In this document: positions 41,724 to 50,178 of the stretch, piece after piece
Position numbering within the stretch: position 1 is the stretch's first letter
How the letters are laid out: each line of letters opens with the position of its first letter
Assembly (NCBI RefSeq): GCF_008035925.1
Contig: NZ_CP036264.1
Location: forward strand, 9,706,123-9,770,122
From: Stieleria maiorica
GTDB taxonomy: Bacteria; Planctomycetota; Planctomycetia; Pirellulales; Pirellulaceae
DNA length: 64,000 nucleotides
Direction: 5' to 3'
The notes under the pieces: generated by a model
Told to the model about the DNA's origin: nothing
Seen by the model: the letters and a program-made list of their open reading frames with translations, nothing else
The model's database searches: none
Made by a program: the position numbers and the translations under genes

Positions 41724-44264
41724 ATGCCTTCCTTTGATTTTTTCACGGCGGCGGCCCGTCGTGCCGCGTGTGCGATTGCGCTCGCCCTCGCCTCGTTGGC
41801 CGTACCACAGGCGGCCCAATCGGAACCTACCGAACCATCGTCGGCCGGTCGCCAAACGCCGGTCGCTGAGTTCCTTGGTCGTTACTGTGCCGAGTGTCAT
41901 AGCGCCGGTTCGGCCGAAGGCGATCGTCAGTTCGATTCGTTCCGGCTGCCGCTCACCTCGGTCGATCAATTGATCACCGCTGACGAAATCGTCGATCAGG
42001 TGACCTTGAAATTGATGCCGCCGGAGGACGCCGGGCAGCCGACCGAAGAGAAGCGACTGGAGCTGTTGGATGTGCTACGAAAGACCATCGAAAGCTCACG
42101 TGAGCGATTCAATACCTCCGGCGGGCAGACGGTTTTGCGTCGGTTATCCAATCGAGAGTATGAAAACACATTGGCGACACTCTTTGATCGACGTGTCGAT
42201 ACGCTCGGCTTGACCGCCGATTTTCCCAAAGACAATACCGTCGCCCATATGGACAACCTGGGTGATGCCCTGGTGACATCCGGCTTCTTGCTCGACCAGT
42301 ACCTTCAGTCGGCGTCGCGGCTGGTGGAGGCTCGATTGGGCAAGACTCGGATGGAGCCGAAAACATGGCACTTTCGCGATAATTTTCAGCAATACGAAGA
42401 ACTCTCCGGTGCCCACCGCAGTGTCTTCAACTACGAGTACCTGTGTTTGTACGAACAGCCTAACACCGACACCCGGCAGGGAGGCTACGGGCACATCGAA
42501 GACTTTTTAAAGGGCGTGCCGGTCGCCGGGCTGTATGACATCGAAGTCCACGCCCAGGCGATGCACCGCGACACCCACTACGACCCAAAGATCTTTCGCA
42601 TCGATTTCTCCGAACCCTTTCAACTGGCCGTCGTCCCCGGCGACGTGACCAAGGGACACATCCATTACCCCCAAGCGATCGAACCGGTTTTGGGGCAAGC
42701 AATCGTGCCGGACGAACAACCCGAGTGGTTGAAGTTCCGCGTCTGGTTGGAGGCCGGACAGACGCCGCGATTCATTTTTCCCAACGGTCCGTACGAATCG
42801 CGTGCGTCGGTGATCGAAGTCAACAAACAGTACAAAGACGAGTTCGACCCCAAGAAATACAAAGCCGGTGTGAGTCGGACGCACATCCTTCGCGAAGGCG
42901 AGTTACCACACATTCGGATCGGGGAAATCAAAGTTCACGGTCCGATTTCCGAGCCGCAGGGCGGCAAGGAGGAAGTGGCCGTGTTCGGACCCGACGGATT
43001 CCAAGTCGAACGCGCGGTCGAGCAACTTCATGCTTTCGGTCGGCGCGCATATCGTCGCCCGTTGGAACCGTCCGACCGCGGGCGAATCCGTGCGTTCTAC
43101 CAACAGCGATTAGACGAGGATGCGACGCCGCGACAGGCCGCGCTGGACACGTTGAAGATGATTCTCTGTTCGCCGTCGTTCTTGTACCTCAGTGAGATCA
43201 CGGCGGAAAATGAAACGCTGCTGGGACCCTTTGACTTGGCCGCACGTCTTTCGTACGCACTGTGGGCCGCTCCACCGGACGATGTGCTTTTTGCTGCAGC
43301 CGAATCCGGTCGGCTGACCGCGCCGGAAGAACTAAAAAAACACGTCATCCGGATGCTTGAGGACGATCGATCCGATGCGTTTGTCAACGGTTTTACTGAC
43401 AGTTGGCTGAACTTGCGAGAGATCGGCAATCTGCCGCCGCCGCGGAAGTCAGTTCCGCAGTATTATTCTGAAAACCTGCCGGAATCGATGAAGCGGGAAG
43501 CGCGCCAGTTCTTCCGTTACCTGTTGGATCAGAACCGACCGGTGAGCGAGTTTTTGGATGCCGACTACACCTTCGTCGATAAGAAGCTTGCCAAGCTGTA
43601 CGGGTTGCCCCAGCAGGATACGCTCCGCCTGGCCGACGGATTTCAACGCGTCTCATTGGTCGGCAACCAGCAGCGTGGAGGCGTCTTGGGGATGGCCGGT
43701 GTGCTGACCGTCAGTGCCAACGGGGTCGATACATCGCCGGTCACCCGTGGCGTGTGGGTGATGGAAAACATCCTCGGCATCACGCCGCCACCGCCGCCGG
43801 ACGAGGTGCCGTCGATCGACGCCGACGTCAGCGGGGCGACCACGATTCGAGAGAAATTGTCGAAACACAGCGAAGACAAAACGTGTTTCGTTTGTCATCG
43901 GAACATTGACCCGCTGGGATATGCACTGGAAACCTACGATCCGATCGGGCGTTGGCGGACCAACTACCCCAGTCCCAAAGGGAAAGGTTCCGCGGCAACG
44001 ATCGATGCCTCGGGCGAACTGCCGTCAGGAGAATCGTTTGAGGACTTCGCAAGTTTTAAAAAGGTGTTGCACAAGAGTCGCGGAGAGTTATTCGTTCGCA
44101 ATTTGATCGAAAAACTGGCCACTTATGCGACGGGGCGTCAGATGGAACACGCCGACCGCTTCCGGATCGACGATTTGGCGGCCCGGCTGCATTCCGACGA
44201 CGCCAGCGGGCTGCGAACGATGGTCGTCGAAGTCCTGACCAGCGAGCTGTTTCGGTCACGCTAG
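41724..44264 (+). CDS. DUF1587/DUF1592/DUF1588/DUF1585 cytochrome c-type protein
   Basis: An 846-aa exported protein with the planctomycete multi-domain layout: a haem-binding motif CAECH at Cys55-His59 (FLGRYCAECHSAGSAEGD), then DUF1587 (VLRRLSNREYENTLATLFD), DUF1595, DUF1592 (AARLSYALWAAPPDD), DUF1588 (YTFVDKKLAKLYGLPQ) and DUF1585 at the C terminus. A second CxxCH (CFVCHRNIDPLGYALE) lies near residue 730. The N-terminal stretch is a signal peptide of about 33 residues. Function is unknown but c-type haem suggests electron transfer outside the cytoplasm. It is co-transcribed with the DUF1552 gene. Confidence 0.88.
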   Translation: MPSFDFFTAAARRAACAIALALASLAVPQAAQSEPTEPSSAGRQTPVAEFLGRYCAECHSAGSAEGDRQFDSFRLPLTSVDQLITADEIVDQVTLKLMPPEDAGQPTEEKRLELLDVLRKTIESSRERFNTSGGQTVLRRLSNREYENTLATLFDRRVDTLGLTADFPKDNTVAHMDNLGDALVTSGFLLDQYLQSASRLVEARLGKTRMEPKTWHFRDNFQQYEELSGAHRSVFNYEYLCLYEQPNTDTRQGGYGHIEDFLKGVPVAGLYDIEVHAQAMHRDTHYDPKIFRIDFSEPFQLAVVPGDVTKGHIHYPQAIEPVLGQAIVPDEQPEWLKFRVWLEAGQTPRFIFPNGPYESRASVIEVNKQYKDEFDPKKYKAGVSRTHILREGELPHIRIGEIKVHGPISEPQGGKEEVAVFGPDGFQVERAVEQLHAFGRRAYRRPLEPSDRGRIRAFYQQRLDEDATPRQAALDTLKMILCSPSFLYLSEITAENETLLGPFDLAARLSYALWAAPPDDVLFAAAESGRLTAPEELKKHVIRMLEDDRSDAFVNGFTDSWLNLREIGNLPPPRKSVPQYYSENLPESMKREARQFFRYLLDQNRPVSEFLDADYTFVDKKLAKLYGLPQQDTLRLADGFQRVSLVGNQQRGGVLGMAGVLTVSANGVDTSPVTRGVWVMENILGITPPPPPDEVPSIDADVSGATTIREKLSKHSEDKTCFVCHRNIDPLGYALETYDPIGRWRTNYPSPKGKGSAATIDASGELPSGESFEDFASFKKVLHKSRGELFVRNLIEKLATYATGRQMEHADRFRIDDLAARLHSDDASGLRTMVVEVLTSELFRSR

Positions 44265-44300
44265 ACGCGTTGCACACCACGGACGTCAGAAAAGCGCTCA

Positions 44301-44333
44301 GGCACCAATGGTACAGGCATTCGAATTGGTGCC
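44301..44333. other. Hairpin between convergent genes
   Basis: GGCACCAAT (44301-44309) and ATTGGTGCC (44325-44333) form a perfect 9-base inverted repeat with a 15-base loop. It lies between the convergent DUF1592 and HAD genes and may serve both as a transcription end, although no T-run follows on either strand. Confidence 0.65.
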
Positions 44334-44376
44334 AGAATGCTAAACTCCCTCCAACCGCGGTCGTGGACGACTTTCG

Positions 44377-45375
44377 TTACTGTGCTGGATAGATCCGCTT
44401 CCAATCTTGCTTCATGTCGACGACCGTCCAGCCTTGGCGGGTTGCGTCGTCAAGCGCTTGATCGAGTTGTCCGATGTGGGAATCGCGGTCGTAGGCCCAT
44501 TCACGCTGGTCGTCGGTATGGTGCACGATCAAGGCAAAGCTGGGTGAGCGGCCGATCGTGGCGTACTGAAGCATTTGCCAGTCGCCATCGGAATTGCCAG
44601 CGGCAAAGATTGGTCGACGCCCGACATGCGAGTTGATCCCGACCGGCTTTCCTTCCTTGTCATCGATAAAGTCGATCTCCGGCAGGCGGACGATCACAGG
44701 CTTGCCGTCACGGAGTTCGAACCGAGTTTTGACGCTGCTGCCGACGACCTGTTCCGGCGGAATACCGTAGGTCGCCTCGGTCCAGGGTCGCATAAACTCG
44801 ATGCCGCCGCCGGAAACGATAAACGTTTTAAAGCCATTGGCCCGCAGATAGGCCAGCAGCTCGAGCATCGGTTGGTAGACCATGTCTTTGTACAGTCGCC
44901 CGGTTTGAGGATGCTTTGCAGTGGAGATCCAGTCGGCCACGATTCGCTCGAAATCTTCCGACGTCATTCCTGAATGTGTTGCGGCCACGATTTCCAACAG
45001 TGACTTTTTCCCACCCGCCAGGACGGCCTTGGTGTCCGATTCAAGCACTCCCTTGAACGGCTGTTGGTCCTTCCACTCGGGGTGCTGGGGCGCCATCGCC
45101 TTGACCCGATCAAAGGCGAAGGCGAGTTGAAAGTACATCGGCTGTTCGCTCCAGAGCGTGCCATCGTTGTCGAACGTGGCGATGCGTTCCGCCGGTGGTA
45201 CGAACCCGGCCGATCCTTCGCGAGTGACCCTTTCAACAAAATCAATGATGGCCGCTTTGGTCGCAGTATCATTCCACGACGGAAGTGGGTCGGCAGCATA
45301 GGAACCGCTACCGACGAATGCGAACACGCCGACCAGTAGAACGGAAAGAAGTTGGCGATCATGATTCGCGGTCAT
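44377..45375 (-). CDS. Exported HAD-family phosphatase
   Basis: A 332-aa haloacid dehalogenase-type hydrolase. A signal peptide is present at residues 1-28 (LSVLLVGVFAFVGSGSYAA), so it acts outside the cytoplasm. The nucleophile motif is Asp69-x-Asp71-Gly-Thr (IATFDNDGTLWSEQ), the second motif lies in IVSGGGIEFM and the third in FAAGNSDGDWQM. The sequence resembles phosphoserine phosphatase-like members found in bacteria; the substrate is unknown. An upstream terminator (45397-45430) isolates it from the arylsulfatase transcript. Confidence 0.85.
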   Translation of the reverse strand: MTANHDRQLLSVLLVGVFAFVGSGSYAADPLPSWNDTATKAAIIDFVERVTREGSAGFVPPAERIATFDNDGTLWSEQPMYFQLAFAFDRVKAMAPQHPEWKDQQPFKGVLESDTKAVLAGGKKSLLEIVAATHSGMTSEDFERIVADWISTAKHPQTGRLYKDMVYQPMLELLAYLRANGFKTFIVSGGGIEFMRPWTEATYGIPPEQVVGSSVKTRFELRDGKPVIVRLPEIDFIDDKEGKPVGINSHVGRRPIFAAGNSDGDWQMLQYATIGRSPSFALIVHHTDDQREWAYDRDSHIGQLDQALDDATRQGWTVVDMKQDWKRIYPAQ

Positions 45376-45396
45376 GTCGTAGAACCTGCTGTAGAG

Positions 45397-45430
45397 AAAA
45401 AAAGCGGACTCTCACGGGTGAGAGCCCGCC
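45397..45430 (-). terminator. Rho-independent terminator after the arylsulfatase
   Basis: Read on the minus strand, GCGGGCTCTCACCCGTGAGAGTCCGC with a CTCTCAC/GTGAGAG stem is followed by seven T. It ends the arylsulfatase transcript 16 bp after its stop codon and 22 bp before the next minus-strand gene. Confidence 0.85.
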
Positions 45431-45445
45431 AGACTCGTGAATGAA

Positions 45446-47008
45446 TCAGCGGCCACCCATGCTCGCCTCGATCTGCTTTTGAACCTTTTCCAGGTTAAAC
45501 GAACCGGGCGTTTGGCTTGGCGGAAACTCTTTCATCGTCATTAAAAAGTTTGCGGCCAGCTGTTGCATCGGGGCGAGCACAAACACGCGCTCTAAAAACC
45601 AATCGTTATAGGTGTTGGAATTGTGTTGTGCCTTTTCGAACGGATCTCGACGCAGATTGAACAGCAACGGGACGCGAAGTTCGGTAAACGGTTCACGCCA
45701 AACTCCGAATGCAATCCCGCGATTCTCCAAGAATATGGCTTTCCAGGCATTGTATCGCATGGCAACAATTTGCCCGTCGTCGTTGACGTACATGAATTCT
45801 TTCCGCGGAGAGTCGTCGGATTCTCCCGTCAGATAATCCAATAGGTTGTAACCGTCGATGTGGTTTTTGTAATCCCGGCCGTTGAGCGTCACACCTGATT
45901 TCAATTCATCCTTGATGTCCGTGTTTCCGCCGATCGCGGCGAAGGTGGGCAACCAATCTTCGTGGGCCACGATTCCGTTCAGCACGGTTCCGGCGGGAAA
46001 CTTACCCGGCCAACGGACGTAGCAAGGCACGCGGTACGCGCCTTCCCAGTTTGAATTCTTTTCGCTGCGGAACGGCGTGGTGCCGGCGTCGGGCCAAGTG
46101 TTGTAGTGCGGGCCATTGTCGGTCGAATATTGAACGACCGTGTTGTCGGCTATGCCAAGTTCATCGAGCAGATCGAGCAATTGCCCCACGTGCATGTCAT
46201 GCTCGATCATCCCATCGGTGTATTCGTCGTTGCCTTCATGCCGATGCTCTTGCTTCACATGGGTGCGGAAGTGCATTCGGGTACCGTTCCACCAGCAAAA
46301 GAAAGGTTTGCCAGCCTCATGCTGACGCGTGATAAAGTCTTTGGCTGCGGCGAGCGTTTCTTCGTCGATCGTCTCCATTCGCTTTTTGGTCAGCGGACCG
46401 GTGTCTTCGATGGTCTGGCCTCCGTTTCCGTCGGCTTTGCAACGCAAGACTCCGCGGGGACCAAAGACGTCCATGAACTTTTTGCCGTTCGGCAACACCA
46501 TGTCGGTCGGATAGTCTTCATTCTCAGGTTCTTCTTCAGCATTGAGGTGATAAAGATTCCCGAGAAATTCATCAAATCCATGCATGGTTGGCAGGTGCTC
46601 GTCGCGATCACCCTGGTGATTCTTGCCAAATTGTCCGGTGGCGTAACCGAGGCTTTTCATGACCGTCGCCATCGTTACATCGGTTTTCTGCCAACCCTCT
46701 TTCGCTCCCGGAAGCCCAACCTTCGTCATTCCACTGCGGACCGGAACGCTTCCGCTGATGAATGCTGCTCTGCCGGCGGTGCAGGATTGCTGGCCGTAGT
46801 AGTCCGTGAAAAAGACGCCTTGCTTTGCGATGCGATCGATATTGGGCGTCTTGTAACCCATCATGCCACGGTTGTAATGACTGATGTTTTCCGTGCCGAT
46901 GTCATCGCCCCAGATGACCAAGACGTTCGGTTTTTCTTGAGCGTGCAGCGAAGTGGAAATCGCTAACCACAAAACAACCGCGATTACTCGCGACGAGCAG
47001 ACTTTCAT
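45446..47008 (-). CDS. Arylsulfatase
   Basis: A 520-aa exported sulfatase. Residues 1-23 are a signal peptide (VIAVVLWLAISTSLHAQ). The calcium-site acids are Asp35/Asp36 (VIWGDDIG), the formylglycine motif is Cys76 in CTAGRAAF, and DNGPH and the MHGFDEFLGNLYHLN region follow. Maturation of Cys76 by a formylglycine-generating enzyme or anaerobic sulfatase-maturing enzyme encoded elsewhere is required. It should cleave sulfate esters of marine polysaccharides or glycosaminoglycans. I start at the signal-peptide Met; upstream in-frame codons to 47140 are unlikely to be translated. Upstream lies a 16-bp triplicated motif. Confidence 0.9.
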   Translation of the reverse strand: MKVCSSRVIAVVLWLAISTSLHAQEKPNVLVIWGDDIGTENISHYNRGMMGYKTPNIDRIAKQGVFFTDYYGQQSCTAGRAAFISGSVPVRSGMTKVGLPGAKEGWQKTDVTMATVMKSLGYATGQFGKNHQGDRDEHLPTMHGFDEFLGNLYHLNAEEEPENEDYPTDMVLPNGKKFMDVFGPRGVLRCKADGNGGQTIEDTGPLTKKRMETIDEETLAAAKDFITRQHEAGKPFFCWWNGTRMHFRTHVKQEHRHEGNDEYTDGMIEHDMHVGQLLDLLDELGIADNTVVQYSTDNGPHYNTWPDAGTTPFRSEKNSNWEGAYRVPCYVRWPGKFPAGTVLNGIVAHEDWLPTFAAIGGNTDIKDELKSGVTLNGRDYKNHIDGYNLLDYLTGESDDSPRKEFMYVNDDGQIVAMRYNAWKAIFLENRGIAFGVWREPFTELRVPLLFNLRRDPFEKAQHNSNTYNDWFLERVFVLAPMQQLAANFLMTMKEFPPSQTPGSFNLEKVQKQIEASMGGR

Positions 47009-47183
47009 GTTGATGGTCTCTGATTTGTATTGATGAGTGTTTGCCACTTGTGGCCGCCGACGGCGACACAGGTTTGCCGTAGTGTAATGAGTTGCATAGA
47101 CCGAGTTGTAACAACCGGCGCAAATCTTTTTGCAAATCAAAATGACGTCAATGACTTGTTAGGAACTGTGTCGAATTGACACA

Positions 47184-47231
47184 CAGTGTTTTGTTATGCC
47201 AGTGTTTTGTTAAGCCAGTGTTTTTTTGATG
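47184..47231. repeat. Three 16-bp direct repeats upstream of the sulfatase
   Basis: CAGTGTTTTGTTATGC, CAGTGTTTTGTTAAGC and CAGTGTTTTTTTGATG start at 47184, 47200 and 47216, an exact 16-base period. They lie about 175-225 bp upstream of the sulfatase start in a gap (47009-47323) with no other supported feature. Such spacing suits a helical regulator site. Confidence 0.75.
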
Positions 47232-47323
47232 TGAATGATTGGCATGATTTTTACCTTTCCCGCTGGCCATGACGCAATCGTTAAGAAGAGGTAGGTGCGT
47301 CGGTGGTTTCGAATTGCCGGTAG

Positions 47324-47800
47324 CGGAAAGCCGGAGATCTGTACCTGGCGAACGTGATGTTCACACAGTTCGTAACGGGATCCTTTGCCGTTTACGCGGG
47401 GAAGCTGGACACTCTCGATGGTGACGCCAATGCCTACGCCAGCGGACGCAGGATTTCACAGTGTTCGAATGTCGACTTCATCGCAAACCCGATCGTCCTT
47501 CGCGCGGTCCCGTACGCTTCACTGGGCTGAGGTTTCATCGTGGTCGGAGACGAAGGTGAACGACTGCTGAGCTTTCTGGTGATCCATCCGACGGACACGG
47601 CCGACTCGGACGGATTGAGCGAATTGTTCGCCGACGGGGTCGCCCTCTCGGCGGAGCTGTGTATTGCCACGCTTCATTTAAGTTTGCAGGGGCACCGGCT
47701 GTTTGACGGACTGCCCCGTCAGTCACGACTGATGGTCCCATCGAGCGTTGGATCCTTCGTTGCAGCCGGTGTGCCGACCGGGATCGGTGCGAGATCCGTC
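47324..47800 (+). pseudogene. Carbohydrate porin (OprB-like) remnant
   Basis: One frame encodes barrel-like sequence typical of planctomycete carbohydrate-selective porins: LYLANVMFTQFVTGSFAVYA, then GKLDTLDGDANAYASGR and FIANPIVLRAVPYASLG. It is interrupted by an in-frame TGA at 47528-47530 and continues as GFIVVGDEGERLLSFLVI and then LSELFADGVALSAELCI. The start is missing: a TAG lies in frame at 47321, and no upstream match was found. Both ends are lost, so it is a fragment of a broken gene with one clear nonsense change. The downstream limit is approximate. Confidence 0.55.
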
Positions 47801-47809
47801 GATCGCGAT

Positions 47810-48757
47810 TCAGGCCGCCGCGGCGATCGCTTGGGGTTGGGCGAGGGCGACGATGGTGATGCCGTGCTGTTTTGCCAGACGGAAGGTTTCTTCACGCTCG
47901 ACCAGGATCGTCTTGTCGGCTTCGATCACGATCGCGGTGCCTCCGTTTTCGGCCACCCGCGTGACCGTTTGCGGGCCGATCGTGGGGACGTCGAATCGCA
48001 TGTCCTGGTTCGGCTTGCTGACTTTCACCAACGTCCATCCGCCGCGACGGCAAAGTGTTCCGGTCCGCGCGATGCACTCGTCGGTTCCCTCGACCGCTTC
48101 GACGGCCAACACCGTCCCATCTTTGATGGTGATCGATTGGCCGATGTCCATGCCGCCCATCTGCTTGGCGACTTGCCAACCGAACTCGGCGTCACGAGAT
48201 TGCTTGGGGGTCAGCGGCGTTCCGATCAAATGGCCTTGGTCCACGAGCAGCTCCGGGGCAAAGTCGGTGGCGGGGCAGATGGTCAACGATTGTTTGGCGT
48301 ACGTGTTGGTGACGGCCAACAGCAAACTGTCATCGCGTGAATCGGGGCGGTTGCCCAGCAAACACGGGCCGAAGGTTCGAATCGCCGTCAGGTCGGGACA
48401 GTGTTTGATCCAGACGCTGCCCTGAAACAGCAGTTCCGATTTGAACAACTTGCCGGCCATCGTGACTTGGCGGATCCCGTGGCGGCGGAAGTAACGGATG
48501 TGGGCGCCGATCTTGCCGACGCCGGACCACTTCACGTGATCACAAATCGATTCCAAGTCGGTCGACGCATGGTCGGTGATCGCGATGCAGCAGATACGCC
48601 GTCCGCTGGCGACCACCTGTTCGGCGACTTCAACGGGAAAGCTGCCCCAGCCGGCGATCAGCCCGATCGGCGGCTGAATGGACGCGTTTGATGATGAAGA
48701 GAACCCGGGCATCAGATTGCGAATCAGCTCGCGCCCGTATCCACGACGCTGGATCAT
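47810..48757 (-). CDS. lpxI: UDP-2,3-diacylglucosamine pyrophosphatase LpxI
   Basis: A 315-aa LpxI/DUF1009 protein that hydrolyses UDP-2,3-diacylglucosamine in lipid A synthesis, the step LpxH performs in gammaproteobacteria. Signatures: PPIGLIAGWGSFPVEVAEQV, GKIGAHIRYFRRHGIRQVTMAGKL, MDIGQSITIKDGTVLAVEAVEGTDE and MRFDVPTIGPQTV. It starts within the lpxD stop (ATGA overlap), so the two are translationally coupled. With LpxD it indicates that the organism makes lipid A and has a true outer membrane. Confidence 0.9.
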   Translation of the reverse strand: MIQRRGYGRELIRNLMPGFSSSSNASIQPPIGLIAGWGSFPVEVAEQVVASGRRICCIAITDHASTDLESICDHVKWSGVGKIGAHIRYFRRHGIRQVTMAGKLFKSELLFQGSVWIKHCPDLTAIRTFGPCLLGNRPDSRDDSLLLAVTNTYAKQSLTICPATDFAPELLVDQGHLIGTPLTPKQSRDAEFGWQVAKQMGGMDIGQSITIKDGTVLAVEAVEGTDECIARTGTLCRRGGWTLVKVSKPNQDMRFDVPTIGPQTVTRVAENGGTAIVIEADKTILVEREETFRLAKQHGITIVALAQPQAIAAAA

Positions 48758-49827
48758 GCCGCCCGCTCCGATCGGCCTTGATCCGACCGCCCCTCGCCGA
48801 GTTGCCCCTCGCCGAGTTGTGTGTTGATTGCATCGAGTCGCTTGCGCAAGGCTTTCAGTTCGCGGCGCATCTCGGGCAGCTTTCGCTCGATCGCAAAGAT
48901 CTGCATCTGGTCACGTTGCGGCATCGCGGGCGACCCCAGCAACACCTGATGTCCTTGGCAGTCGTCCATTACACCGGCTTTGGCGCCGACGATCGTGTGA
49001 TCGCCCAACGTGACGTGATCCTTCAATCCGACTTGGCCGGCCAGGATCACGTAGTCGCCGGTGCGACAGGATCCCGCAACGCCGACTTGGCTGCAGATCA
49101 AATTGTGGCGGCCGATCTGGCAGTTGTGTGCGATCATCACTTGGTTGTCGATTTTTGTTCCTTCACCGATCCGCGTCGCCCCGTAGCTGCCGCGGTCGAT
49201 CGTCACCCCGGCCCCGACGTCGACGTCCGAATCGATTCGCACATAACCGAGTTGTGCCGATGGCAGATGCCGACCGCCTCGTTGTTGGTAACCAAACCCA
49301 TCGGCCCCGATGGTCGTTCCGGCGTGCAAGACGACGCGATCACCCAGTGACGAATACTCGTACAGCGTGACGCCGGGATACAGCACACAGTCGTCTCCGA
49401 TCGTGCAGCCGGGCATGATCACGACGTTGGGCATCACCAGCGTTCGCTCGCCGATCGAAACTCCGGCACAGACCGTTGCTGTGGGATGGACCTTGGCCGA
49501 GTTTGCGATCGAGGCTGATGAATCGACGCCGACGCCAGGTAGTGATGCCGGGATCGGTGGACGAAACTTGGTAACCACCGTGGCAAACGCCGCACGGGGA
49601 TCGTCGACAATGATTTGGGGCCGCCGGTCCGATTCGATCCGTTCGGCACAGATCACTGCCAAGGCATCAGAACGAGCCAGATTGGCCGACGCGTTTTTGC
49701 CCACCAACATCGTGATCTCGCTTGTCGACGACTCTTCCGGCGGGTTGGCGCCGTTGCAGATCAGTGTCCCGTCACCGTGGAGGGTTCCGCCAACCAGTTG
49801 TGCGATTTCATCAAGTCGGATTTCCAC
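48754..49827 (-). CDS. lpxD: UDP-3-O-acylglucosamine N-acyltransferase LpxD
   Basis: A 357-aa LpxD, which adds the second hydroxyacyl chain in lipid A synthesis using acyl-ACP. The N-terminal uridine-binding domain begins VEIRLDEIAQLVGGTLHGDG; a left-handed beta-helix of hexapeptide repeats follows (VVIMPGCTIGDDCVLYPGVT), with the catalytic His in NQVMIAHNCQIG, and a C-terminal helical extension of coiled-coil type (LKALRKRLDAINTQL). I start at the GTG at 49827, preceded by AAGGA seven bases upstream; this fits the family N terminus, while the ATG at 49920 adds an unrelated segment. The family length (about 340) agrees. Confidence 0.92.
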   Translation of the reverse strand: MEIRLDEIAQLVGGTLHGDGTLICNGANPPEESSTSEITMLVGKNASANLARSDALAVICAERIESDRRPQIIVDDPRAAFATVVTKFRPPIPASLPGVGVDSSASIANSAKVHPTATVCAGVSIGERTLVMPNVVIMPGCTIGDDCVLYPGVTLYEYSSLGDRVVLHAGTTIGADGFGYQQRGGRHLPSAQLGYVRIDSDVDVGAGVTIDRGSYGATRIGEGTKIDNQVMIAHNCQIGRHNLICSQVGVAGSCRTGDYVILAGQVGLKDHVTLGDHTIVGAKAGVMDDCQGHQVLLGSPAMPQRDQMQIFAIERKLPEMRRELKALRKRLDAINTQLGEGQLGEGRSDQGRSERAA

Positions 49828-50178
49828 GGCGAAGTCCTTTTCGCTGAACAGATTGTCGATTCGGACGGTCCGAATCCTCCACTGGCCTCCGGTATACCGC
49901 CAGTTCCGCGATCGCTGCAAGACAAAGTTGGCAGTTCGCTCGACCGGCAGGACGTCACATCGATCCGCCCAGGCGTCCGCTTCTGAGATGAGTTGTTGTC
50001 AATCAGATATCGTGACGGGACGGATGCCACTCCGCGGCGACGCCCCCGGCGAAAAGCTAAGTCATGCCAGATTCCGAGTTTAGTGACATTGCAGCGGGGC
50101 GGCGGCACGCGGGTTGCGGTTTTTTGGCGGGGATTTGTCTGGCCGGGTCGATGGGCACTCAACGAGGGAGGACTTCAC
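49828..50178. other. Divergent intergenic region
   Basis: 351 bp between the divergent lpxD and repeat-protein genes. The frames crossing it on both strands have no homology I recognise. It must hold both promoters, but I cannot assign -35/-10 boxes with confidence. Confidence 0.4.

Noticed and set aside
47540-48340. A 266-codon plus-strand frame as an intact gene
   Set aside because: Its first part matches the middle of an OprB-like porin continued from across an in-frame stop, and the rest is antisense to lpxI; treated as part of a pseudogene.
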